Source of the DNA: Smittium culicis
Taxonomy: Eukaryota; Kickxellomycota; Harpellomycetes; Harpellales; Legeriomycetaceae
Assembly: GCA_001970855.1 (NCBI GenBank)
Contig: LSSN01004340.1
Span: 1 to 10,357, forward strand
Length of the DNA stretch: 10,357 nucleotides
Direction of reading: 5' to 3'
This document shows positions 1-7,044 of this stretch, in pieces. Position 1 is the stretch's first letter. Every line of letters begins with the position of its first letter. Made by a program: the position numbers and the translations under genes. The notes under the pieces are model-generated. The model had not been told where the DNA came from and searched no databases. It saw nothing but the letters and a program-made list of their open reading frames with translations.

Positions 1-52
1 GTTTTTTTTTTCATACATGAAAGTAACTTACTATATATTTTCTAACATCTAG
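1..52 (+). other. Probable 3' part of an intron
   Basis: T-rich sequence ends in a CTAAC branch-like motif (42-46) and a TAG acceptor (50-52), with only five bases between the motif and the terminal AG. The intron's 5' end lies outside the window. It rests on the same reasoning as the exon that follows. Confidence 0.42.
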
Positions 53-194
53 ATCTTTGCTTGAGCGTAAAAATTCGAGAAAAGGTGCATGGAAGGATGA
101 TAACTGGTCAAGATCTGTTACAGCCACTATGCCTTTATTGCAAAAAATGGACTCTGTAATTTTAAAGCCTTTCGATTTTAGCCCTCTTCGCTAA
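53..194 (+). CDS. Probable 3'-terminal exon of an unidentified gene (5' part outside the window)
   Basis: I do not recognise this protein. An open frame of 46 residues begins one base after a good intron 3' end (branch-like CTAAC at 42-46, AG at 51-52) and ends at TAA (192-194). The peptide starts SLLERKNSRKGAWKDDNWSR and ends KPFDFSPLR. It has mixed composition with two tryptophans, unlike the low-complexity peptides that AT-rich spacer yields. The same frame is closed just upstream (TGA 18-20, TAA 24-26), so it must be spliced to an exon left of the window or be spurious. Base 53 would complete a split codon. The nearest in-frame ATG would leave only about 20 residues. The gene would be convergent with JJJ1. 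That it is coding is inference; no family can be assigned from this tail. Confidence 0.5.
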
Positions 195-248
195 ACCTTA
201 TGAACACCGATGCTCGTTTCTATGTTCGCTAAATGGCTATCAAATAAT

Positions 249-311
249 CTATTATTTCTAATATTTCTACTATTTCTATTATTTCTATTATTTCTATTGT
301 TTCTATTATTT
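249..311. repeat. Minisatellite, 7 tandem copies of a 9-bp unit
   Basis: Seven uninterrupted copies of CTATTATTT. Four are exact and three differ by one base (CTAATATTT, CTACTATTT, CTATTGTTT). One strand is pyrimidine-rich with regular A interruptions. The antisense unit contains TAA and TAG in one frame, and no surrounding frame looks coding, so this is most likely a noncoding slippage repeat. Confidence 0.9.
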
Positions 312-780
312 AGAATTCTAGCTAGAACTTTAAAAAGATACTCATAACTATATTAAATGAAATTATAGCTGGTTTATCACATATTTAACCTTTCTTTATT
401 TCTCCTTCCTTATCAATGTTTTTAAATTTCATATTTGAATAGCGCAATAAGAACTATATTTTCAATGCACGCTTATGGATTTTTTTATAAAAGTATAAAA
501 AAGTAAACGGGATATTACTATCAAAAAAAAAGCTAACTGAGTCTATAATTCTTGAACAATCAAAGTAGACATCTATCTTTAGTTGTTTTGCTTGTACAAA
601 TAATTTATTATTATAAGTTCAAACAATAAATCCATCGCAAAAATTCTACAAATTAAACTCGTTCTATAAACTCTTATCCACTAAAAATTAAGTTCAGCAC
701 TCTCTTCGCCTAAACGTTTATACATATAGTAGAAATATCGCATGTAATAAAATAATCAAATATAAGAACCTCATATTCTA

Positions 781-786
781 TTTATT
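781..786 (-). terminator. Candidate polyadenylation signal of JJJ1
   Basis: The minus strand reads AATAAA about 40 bases past the JJJ1 stop codon, a normal position for a fungal positioning element. AT-rich DNA makes chance hits common, so support is modest. Confidence 0.35.
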
Positions 787-826
787 AATACAGGCTCAAT
801 TTAGTGTATTTATTTTAATTTCTTTT

Positions 827-2655
827 TTAAATATTTTCAGGTTCGCTGTCGCTATTAAGGGAGAATTTGAGCACTTTTGATTTTTTCGATTTGTTTTTTT
901 TCTTTTTGTTGTTTAGCAAGCTGGTATATTTTTGCTCTTCTTGGTCTTCAAAGTCTAAACTTTCAAACTTGTTCGATAAGTTAGCGCTGTCCAACCCAAA
1001 TTCCTTATCGCTAACACCACTGGTTTTGTTTGACTCTAAAATCGATGCTTTCAGTGCCTCTTCCAGCTCAGAGTCTCTATCGCTAAGTAAATCCGCATCA
1101 TTTTTTTCTAAATGGCCTTTGGTATCAACAGAAGCCAATTCCGGTCTAGGGCTTGTATTAGGGGTAACGAATTCCTCATGTGAGCTGAGACTGCCGCTCT
1201 TTTTATGCGTGTTCATGTTCCCGATAAAATCATCTTCGTGTTCCATTTGTGCTTGTAGCTCAATAGCTGCTCGTTTGTGTTTCTTGCTTTTGTAGTGGTT
1301 TTCTAGCTGGAGGTTAGATTTAAAATCCTTGTCGCAAACTAAGCAGCTGAAAACTGCATTTCCGTTTGAAGACGAGTTTCTGTCTTCAGGCGGGATGATA
1401 GGAACTCCCAAGCCCTCAAATTCAGGCAAATGCTCGTCAATCAAGTTTGTATAATCAACCTGCATCCAGTCCTGTCTTTTAAATTCAACCTCAGGAGCCG
1501 CTTGCTTCTTCTTTTTGCTTTCAGATTTTTTCTTTGTTGCAAGCTTGGCCGCTTGAGTTTTCGCAACGAGCTCAGTGTAGCTCTTAAATCTTGGATCGCG
1601 CTTCTTCACCCAATTAGATAAGTTTTGGACGCTATCAACGAACTCGCGCTTTGCTTGCTCAACTAGCTGCTTGTTCTCCTTTTCCATTAAACGCTTAATT
1701 TGTCTATTAGGAGCATCAGGAAGTCGATACTTTTCCTTATGCAAAAATGTTTTATGTGTTGTGAAAGAGGTGAAAAATGCATAAAAACTTTTTAACGTTG
1801 TATAATCTTGCTTCTGACTCCTTTTAGATTTGAATTTGTTAGAATCTTTTTCGTCTTCTAAAACACTATCTGCTGTTTTTTGGTAGTACGGATCAAACAA
1901 AGAACCAGAATCGCCAAAATCTAATTGGTATAGCATTTGTATCTCTTCATTACTAACCTGGATGGGCGAAACGCTGATCGCCTTGATCTCTTCATCTCTC
2001 AGGGTTTTAAATAATTCGCGATATATGGTATAAAATCCATGAGCTTCATCGTCAAAACCTTTGAAGACAGAAATGCTAAAATATTTCAAAATAGTTTCGC
2101 TTGAAGTTCCCTGGTAGTCGCTGCTATCTCCATAGCCAAACGAACCAATGTCATCTCCCCTCAGTATTTGCTCTTTATGACTATCGTACCTATGTAGTCA
2201 AATTGTTTAATATTTCCCCCATAAATTAGTATGCATTTAATTTCGTTCAGAACAATAGAAATCATTGAATATAAAGAAAATATTTTATAGTTTAGATACC
2301 ATGATCTTTCCTGTGGATCTGAAAGAGTTTCGTATGCTTCTTTAATTTCAGAGAATCTTATAGTTGCTTCTTCAGAATTTCCGTGATTTTTGTCTATAAT
2401 GTTAAACTATATTGTTTTATATATTGAATGAGAGGGCTTGGTATTATATAAAGATAAAAGAAGTATGGGGCAATAAAAAGTAATGGTGTTGGAAGGAAAT
2501 GATAATAATAGGTATAAAGTATTATAGAGAAAAATGCCAATAATAATAGAGCAAATACCGGGATGCCATTTTAAGGCTAGCTTTCGATAAGCTTTTTTGA
2601 GGTCATCATCAGTACAATTCGTTTGTACATTTAGAAGCTCGTAGTAATCAATCAT
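827..2655 (-). CDS. JJJ1: JJJ1/DNAJC21-type J-domain and zinc-finger protein, three exons
   Basis: Exons 2655-2559, 2393-2300 and 2189-827 join to 517 residues; the introns are 2558-2394 (165 nt) and 2299-2190 (110 nt). In this family the protein is a cytoplasmic J-protein that recruits Hsp70 to release late factors (Arx1/Alb1, Rei1) from pre-60S particles. Seen here: a J-domain at about 3-70 with [16 protein letters not shown] and HPD at 31-33, then [19 protein letters not shown], the typical Jjj1/DNAJC21 continuation. Next come a conserved region ([30 protein letters not shown]), a Lys/Glu-rich segment probably helical at 226-293, one C2H2 finger (C346, C349, H362, H368), an acidic Ser-rich stretch and a basic tail (492-502). 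The first ATG gives the canonical family N terminus. The length is slightly below that I recall for yeast Jjj1. I see no second C-terminal zinc finger. It is divergent with SEC65. Confidence 0.95.
2190..2299 (-). other. JJJ1 intron 2
   Basis: The donor is GTATCT, the acceptor CATAG, and a TACTAAT branch-like motif lies inside. Splicing rebuilds a Trp codon (TG+G) in ERSWYDSHKE, which matches the conserved family sequence. Confidence 0.93.
2394..2558 (-). other. JJJ1 intron 1, splitting the HPD aspartate codon
   Basis: The donor is GTATTT and the acceptor TATAG. Removing 165 nt joins G to AC and makes the Asp of HPD, followed by [16 protein letters not shown] branch-like motif lies just upstream of the acceptor. 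Read-through would give an 82-residue product with HPG in place of HPD and no helix III of the J-domain. Confidence 0.93.
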
Positions 2656-3036
2656 TTAAAATTAATAGTGAGATTTGGAGATAGAAAATGATCAAATAAA
2701 GCTGGAGCCTTTTTTAATGTACAGATTTCTAAGTCTATTTGAAGTATGTTTTCTATCAAATTATCCAAAATTAATTTCTAAAAACCAAAGGCTGAGATTA
2801 ATGAGTTTTCTATTTTGTATGAACTCTAAATAATTACTGGCCAATCTAGATTTTTAAATCATTAATCGAATCAAAATCGAGCACGAATAAATTAGCCTTA
2901 GAAATGTTTTTTTTTGTCTTTTTGTTTCATTTATCTTTGCCTTTTTTTTTTTACTTTGACTCTATAATTGCTTGTAGATTCTATTTATTTGTAAATCTTT
3001 GCTCTTTAACTTTTTCAAATTTCTAATATAAATAAA
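2656..3036. promoter_or_regulatory. Divergent promoter of JJJ1 (-) and SEC65 (+)
   Basis: 381 bases between two start codons pointing apart. It holds a CCAAT box (2841-2845) and, nearer SEC65, T-runs of 9 (2907-2915) and 11 (2942-2952) that would disfavour nucleosomes. There is no clear TATA box at a typical distance for either gene; TATAAATA just before the SEC65 ATG is too close to act as one. A shared, TATA-poor housekeeping promoter is inferred. Confidence 0.6.
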
Positions 3037-3925
3037 ATGAGTTCCCGGATAGAGGAGGTGAATGATATGGATTTTCCACTACCGGAACCCCCATCACATT
3101 CCGGATACGACGATTTCTTTCCAACATATCCAAGCGGTGTTGAAAAATCTTTTGAGAAGCTTGAAATTAGCAGCAAAAAACTCAAAACAAATATTTCTGG
3201 AATAAGTCAATATTCTCATGTCGACGATTCCGAGTCTAAAAATTGGGTCTGTCTATATCCTATCTATTTCGACTACGATATTCCAAGAGAAAAAGGAAGA
3301 AAAGTTCCTAAAGATTCCAGCGTCAAAAAGCCGCATGTTAGACAAATTTATGAAGCTGCAAAATCATTTGGACTACGAACTGTTTATCAAGTAAGATATA
3401 CCTCTCATTAAAGTATTGTGATTCTCAATTAATTCCGCTTCCACTAAAGGAGAATTCTAACTAGCACTTTTTTATTTTGCACTAGCCACAAAAATCACAT
3501 CCAAGAAGCTTTTTCAATCCAGGCAGGGTTAAAATTGAATTAAAAAGCGAGACAGGCGAATTACTCAATAGAGAAATTGCAAATAGTAATCGCTTATTTC
3601 TTATAAACATTAAAAATTTTGAATTTAAATATAACTTATTCAGCGATTTCAAATAAAGTTTTCTAAAAGTCGATTTAATAATTTTACAGGAAAGATACTA
3701 ATGAACAAGTTAGGAAAAATTTTACCTTCAATAAATGTCGAAAGAGAAAAGGAAGCCGTATATGATGATTTTATGAGCATGAAAAAACCAGGGCTTCAAG
3801 CTACGATCACCGAATCACACGACATTCCAGTTACAGCTCCAGCAAAGGCTTCAAGTTCCACTGAAAAGACCAAAAAGTCAAAAAACAAACAGAAAAAAGG
3901 AAAAGGCCAAAGAGTTATTGTGTAG
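3037..3925 (+). CDS. SEC65: SRP19/Sec65, signal recognition particle subunit, three exons
   Basis: Exons 3037-3390, 3486-3585 and 3690-3925 join to 229 residues. SRP19/Sec65 binds SRP RNA and prepares it for SRP54, so it serves co-translational targeting to the ER; assembly in yeast involves the nucleus. Visible blocks: a divergent acidic N terminus (1-66), then NWVCLYPIYFDYD (69-81), KGRKVPKDSSVKKPHVRQIY (86-105), HPRSFFNPGRVKIELK (123-138) and NRKILMNKLGKILP (151-164), in family order. The last 20 residues are a Lys-rich tail (EKTKKSKNKQKKGKGQ), usual for this protein. Splicing is required: the conserved HPR..NPGRV block lies wholly in exon 2, and the exon 2/3 join rebuilds NRKILMNKLG. The first ATG is used; an A-rich leader precedes it. 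The family is very likely right; exact splice borders are inferred from frame and motifs. Confidence 0.94.
3391..3485 (+). other. SEC65 intron 1
   Basis: 95 nt with donor GTAAGA, a CTAAC branch motif in TTCTAACTAG, then a T-rich stretch and acceptor CACTAG. It falls between codons (TVYQ|PQKSHPR). Retention would end the protein after six extra residues. Confidence 0.92.
3586..3689 (+). other. SEC65 intron 2
   Basis: 104 nt with donor GTAATC and acceptor TTTTACAG. It interrupts an Arg codon (A+GA), and the join gives IANRKILMNKLG. The branch point is not clear; TTCTAAAA or TTTAATA near the acceptor are possible. Confidence 0.9.
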
Positions 3926-5011
3926 ACTTAATCTGATACTAATCAAATGTACTAAAAACTCGCCTTTCCTAGTTAAAAAAAAACTCACTTTACCCTGTTT
4001 CTTTTACGTTTATTTAATAGTTTTTTATACTTGCACAACTACCTTTTAAAACTTTTCTATTTCTATCTTAATATTCTAATATGAAGCTAATATATTAGAT
4101 ACAACCGGTTGGCTTTGCTTTTTTCGTATTGCTTATTTGAAATAAAAAATAACTTTATATATTCCTATCCTCTTCCTAACTTTCTTTACTTGCTATGTAT
4201 TATTTATGTTTATCAGTTAGATGAATCCTACTCAAATTATTTATTTTTATTTTTTGTTTTTTAACGAGATATATTTTGTTTCTAATTTTATTTTTATAAG
4301 TGCAAAGTGGTCGTTTGATATTTTCTCAGTATTGTTTTTGGATGCTTGAATACATGCAATTGAGATAAGTTTATACTTATTAAATCACATAAATCCAATA
4401 ACCAACTTTTGATACTATAGCTGATATTCCATACTAGAGATAACGATTAAATAAAATAAAATATTTAAAAATTTAAGCATTAAAAAAGATAGTAAAAACA
4501 AAAATATCTATCCACGAGTATCCATAGGTTATAAAATGAGAGAAATAGTAGGAATTCATATTTAAAATGCAACTTTGTTTAAGCATTTCGCTTATACTTA
4601 TCAAAAATGATCTTGCGCTAAATTTAATCTGCTTGATAGCTTACTTTTAAAAAAATAAATATATAAGAATTTATAAATATTTTCGTTATTTGGTTTACAC
4701 GAGATACACTTTAAACAACATAATCAAGGTTTATTTGATTAAAAAATTAAAAATTAGAAATTTTTAGGATGGTATAGTAGGTATCTAGTTTATTCATTTA
4801 AAGTATTACTATAACTTGGGCAATAGGTATTTTTAGTAGTTTGAAAATTTAGGGCTAGGTATCAATTATTGGAATTTATAATCAAGTTATAAATCTTGTA
4901 CTTAATATCTCCCACTTTTGGGCTCTATATAGCTATGTATTGTATATACAAATTTTGCAAAACACCAAGCTAAAATATTTGCATAAAAGTCGCATAGTAA
5001 AGCATTACGTT

Positions 5012-5172
5012 GAAGAGATTCAAGAAGGTCTAATGGCTCAAGAAGGTTATTAATAGAAGGTTCTACATTAGAAATCGCAAATTAAAGCCAAAAGTAATTA
5101 GTAATAATTAGCCTGTAAGTTTAGCGGTGTTAATTATCGATAGCTATTGGTTATGCATTGAAGAGAAATTTC
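5012..5172 (+). promoter_or_regulatory. Cluster of heat-shock-element-like motifs
   Basis: Inverted GAA/TTC units occur at 5012-5026 (GAA, 4-base gap, TTC, 2 bases, GAA), 5056-5063 (GAAGGTTC) and 5165-5172 (GAAATTTC). The last two fit the nGAAnnTTCn core of HSF sites. They lie within 200 bases upstream of the TATA box. The first two overlap a repeated AGAAGGT (5023, 5041, 5055). Function is inferred. Confidence 0.35.
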
Positions 5173-5203
5173 AAGTTTATGCCATTTTCATTTCAGTTGC
5201 AAC

Positions 5204-5212
5204 TATATAAAA
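5204..5212 (+). promoter_or_regulatory. TATA box of the deaminase gene
   Basis: TATATAAAA fits the fungal consensus TATAWAWR and lies 215 bases before the inferred ATG, leaving room for a leader of roughly 100-180 nt. It is the best TATA match upstream of this gene. Confidence 0.6.
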
Positions 5213-5345
5213 GGAAAATACAAAGGCGATTAGATATACTCTAATTAATTTTGTATTTAACGAATTTACTATAACATCAAGTAAATAATAAAAAAAAAGC
5301 AGACCATACATAGCACAAAGCAAAATCAACTCTACTCAGTAACGA

Positions 5346-5396
5346 ATGTTAGTGTACTTGAACCGAATTCCTCAAGCAGATTCTATCGAAATATAA
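5346..5396 (+). CDS. Candidate upstream ORF, 16 codons, in the deaminase leader
   Basis: ATG to TAA encodes MLVYLNRIPQADSIEI and ends 22 nt before the main ATG. If transcription starts near the TATA box at 5204, ribosomes would meet this ORF first, and it could lower or condition translation of the deaminase. Neither the transcript start nor conservation can be judged here. Confidence 0.3.
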   Translation: MLVYLNRIPQADSIEI

Positions 5397-5418
5397 ACTA
5401 AATATTATCTCTTTACCC

Positions 5419-5959
5419 ATGACGAATCCAAGAGGTAACTGTGTTAAGTATTTTATTTATGAGTATTAGGCGAATTAGTTTTTAAATTTTAAATTTTGTA
5501 TCAATAGAGCTAAACTTTATGAGACTGGCCATGTCAGAAGCCAAAAAATGCACACCGGTAGAAAGTGCTTATAATGTAGGTGCTGTGATTGTTCATTATA
5601 GCCCAGAAAGCGATACTACTGAGATATTATCTGTAGGTCATTCGCGCGAGTTGCCGGGGAACACCCATGCCGAGCAGTGTGCTTTAGATAAAGTATCGAA
5701 ATCCGATCTAGCAAAACTAAAAGACTCTAAAATATTCACAACGATGGAGCCATGTTCTTTGCGAGTCAGCGGCTTGAAGTCGTGCACTGATAGGATCTTG
5801 GAGCACGGCTTGAAACACGTTTATTTCGCTGTAAAGGAGCCCCCACACTTTGTGAATTGCAATGGAATCCAAATACTAAAAGACAATGGAGTAACGGTTG
5901 TTCATACCGAAGAGCTGGACCAAGAGTGCAAGCTACTAAACTCGCACCTTGAAAAATAA
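5419..5959 (+). CDS. CMP/dCMP-type zinc deaminase, probably DRAP deaminase of riboflavin synthesis (Rib2 deaminase-like), two exons
   Basis: Exons 5419-5434 and 5508-5959 give 155 residues. The fold is the zinc-dependent cytidine deaminase type: HAE (H59, E61) supplies a zinc ligand and the proton-shuttling Glu, and TTMEPCSLRVSGLKSC supplies C88 and C98. The Cys spacing is C-x9-C, not the PCxxC of tRNA or CMP deaminases. The PCSxRxSG pattern is what I recall for fungal Rib2-type deaminases, which deaminate the pyrimidine intermediate after GTP cyclohydrolase II; this substrate is inferred. Some Rib2 proteins are fused to an RluD-like pseudouridine synthase; none is seen here, so this is a standalone deaminase. 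The 16-nt first exon gives MTNPRELNFMRLAMSEAKK, matching the expected start of the family's first helix better than initiation at 5519. It could instead be a fungal deaminase of unknown substrate. Confidence 0.87.
5435..5507 (+). other. Intron after a 16-nt first exon of the deaminase gene
   Basis: 73 nt with donor GTAACT and acceptor CAATAG. The join makes a Glu codon (G+AG) and keeps the frame (NPRELNFMRL). No CTAAC branch motif is seen, which is the weak point. An in-frame TGA at 5359-5361 rules out a simple unspliced extension upstream of the first exon. Confidence 0.75.
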
Positions 5960-5960
5960 T

Positions 5961-5975
5961 TTGAAAAATTTTCAA
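5961..5975. repeat. Short perfect dyad just past the deaminase stop codon
   Basis: TTGAAAA and TTTTCAA are separated by one base, starting one base after the TAA. It could be a 3' UTR element, but the AT-rich composition makes chance symmetry possible. Confidence 0.5.
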
Positions 5976-6236
5976 TACCCTAAATTTTCTACACTAGTTT
6001 TTTTTACTATTATATTAAATCACTTGTAAAAATAGCTTCAAACAACTTTTACTTCATTAATTTTTAAGGACTAGTTTAAGGCAACTTTTTTTTTAGCCAT
6101 ATTTCAAATAAGAAATTTAATTCAAAACATTTTCCCCCCTTTGCTACATACTCGATATAATAAAAACAAACTCTTAAGAGTAGAAATCGTAATAGATTAG
6201 GAAAGCATTGTCATTATGTAAAGATCTTGCCTGCAG

Positions 6237-6289
6237 CTGTACGCAGCTTTGACTCTCTTATTTATTAGTAAGAGAAGTTCAATGTACAG
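6237..6289 (+). other. Candidate irregular stem-loop
   Basis: Nested pairs: CTGTAC (6237-6242) with GTACAG (6284-6289), TTGA (6249-6252) with TCAA (6279-6282), and TCTCTTA (6254-6260) with TAAGAGA (6269-6275) around an 8-nt loop. That makes 17 base pairs with internal loops. It lies in a part of the spacer relatively rich in G and C. A structured noncoding RNA is possible but unproven. Confidence 0.35.
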
Positions 6290-6830
6290 GTTTGGCTCAA
6301 CATTTAAGAAATAAAAATGGCTAATACATAATAAACCTAGAAGGTGTTATACTACATACTACCACCTATGCCTAATACTTTATTTTGATTATTCTTTGGA
6401 CTTAGTTTTAAAAATTTCCACAGTCTCAGATAAACACCAAAGAATTTAAGATGTATTACATCTGGCAGCAAAAATAGATCTAATCTAGGCTTTAAGCAGC
6501 CTGATTCTAAACAGCCTATTCTTGTCGCGATTCTAAGATCGTTATATTAACAATGTCACAAGAACTAAAGCATACAATAAAGGTGTAGTGTCATATTTTT
6601 CTAAAAATTATCCAGGATTTAAGACAGTCTTATATATAGCATAAATTCGGTTATATCATAGCTAAAATGAACTAAGAGTGTCGGGATATTTGAATTTATC
6701 CATTAATTCTGAAGGTAAAGCTTATAAAATAAAATATCGATTTTAAAGTGTGAAGGTGTAGATTTAGCTTGTTCCAAAAATTAGAGTTTAGATATGCCTT
6801 TCAACTTTTAGAGTTCTTTATTTCTACTAA

Positions 6831-6847
6831 TGAAATGTAGAAGTGTT
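6831..6847 (+). repeat. 17-bp direct repeat, copy 1
   Basis: TGAAATGTAGAAGTGTT is repeated exactly 197 bases downstream. This copy also forms a small hairpin with TTCTAC at 6822-6827 (GTAGAA at 6838-6843). Confidence 0.9.
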
Positions 6848-6876
6848 TTTTTTATTTTTATTTTTATTTTTATTTA
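6846..6876. repeat. Short (TTTTTA)n run
   Basis: T-rich tract with single A residues every six bases (6854, 6860, 6866, 6872), then one after four. It is a simple slippage repeat directly after copy 1 of the 17-bp repeat. Confidence 0.8.
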
Positions 6877-6940
6877 TTATAATAAATTTGTTATGCTAAG
6901 GTATTAGATTAAGGAAAGTAAGAGTTAAATATCTAAAATT

Positions 6941-6965
6941 GAGAAGAGAAAAAAAAAGAGAAGAG
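6941..6965 (+). repeat. Homopurine mirror repeat
   Basis: GAGAAGAG (6941-6948), nine A (6949-6957), GAGAAGAG (6958-6965). The whole 25-base tract is purine on this strand and reads the same in both directions, the symmetry that permits triplex (H-DNA) structure. Function is unknown. Confidence 0.85.
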
Positions 6966-6977
6966 CGTGGCGATGAA

Positions 6978-7004
6978 ATTCAGTGATATCAGTTATCGCT
7001 GAAT
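6978..7004 (+). other. Strong hairpin, 11-bp stem with 5-nt loop
   Basis: ATTCAGTGATA (6978-6988) pairs with TATCGCTGAAT (6994-7004) around the loop TCAGT. The only imperfection is one U-G wobble, which would survive in RNA from the + strand. It sits 13 bases after the homopurine tract. It is not followed by a T-run, so it does not look like a polymerase III terminator. Confidence 0.6.
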
Positions 7005-7027
7005 ATTAGCTTTCCTCCAGGCTTTAT

Positions 7028-7044
7028 TGAAATGTAGAAGTGTT
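7028..7044 (+). repeat. 17-bp direct repeat, copy 2
   Basis: Exact second copy of TGAAATGTAGAAGTGTT. The flanking bases differ from copy 1. Together the copies bracket 180 bases holding a T-rich hexamer run, a homopurine mirror repeat and a strong hairpin. Confidence 0.9.

Larger units (their letters stand above)
195..826. other. Convergent intergenic spacer
   Basis: About 630 bases of AT-rich DNA between the left-edge gene (+) and JJJ1 (-). No credible exon was found on either strand. It holds a 9-bp minisatellite near its left end and, at its right end, the JJJ1 3' untranslated region. Two transcription units converge here, so it should contain two cleavage and polyadenylation sites. Confidence 0.6.
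3926..5418. other. Intergenic spacer between SEC65 and the deaminase gene
   Basis: About 1.5 kb, very AT-rich up to about 4970 and more mixed after that. I see no gene. The first part must hold the SEC65 3' end. The last 450 bases carry HSF-like motifs, a TATA box and a short upstream ORF, and so look like the deaminase promoter and leader. Confidence 0.6.

Noticed and set aside
867..1295. Open frame of 142 codons on the + strand inside JJJ1
   Set aside because: It lies antisense to the conserved JJJ1 exon and its Ser/Phe-rich translation is the shadow of Lys/Glu/Asp-rich codons.
1430..1621. Open frame of 63 codons on the + strand
   Set aside because: Antisense to the JJJ1 zinc-finger and Lys-rich coding region, with no family resemblance.
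5766..5975. Open frame of 69 codons on the - strand
   Set aside because: Antisense to the deaminase zinc-site exon; the sense frame explains the conservation.
6774..6782. AATTTTTGG on the - strand, like an Sm-binding site of an snRNA or telomerase RNA
   Set aside because: A 9-mer of this composition is expected about once by chance here, and no snRNA landmark surrounds it.
6967..7003. C-box-like GCGATGA and D-box-like CTGA, possible C/D snoRNA
   Set aside because: The boxes are too close, the C box departs from RTGATGA, and the segment between is taken up by the hairpin.
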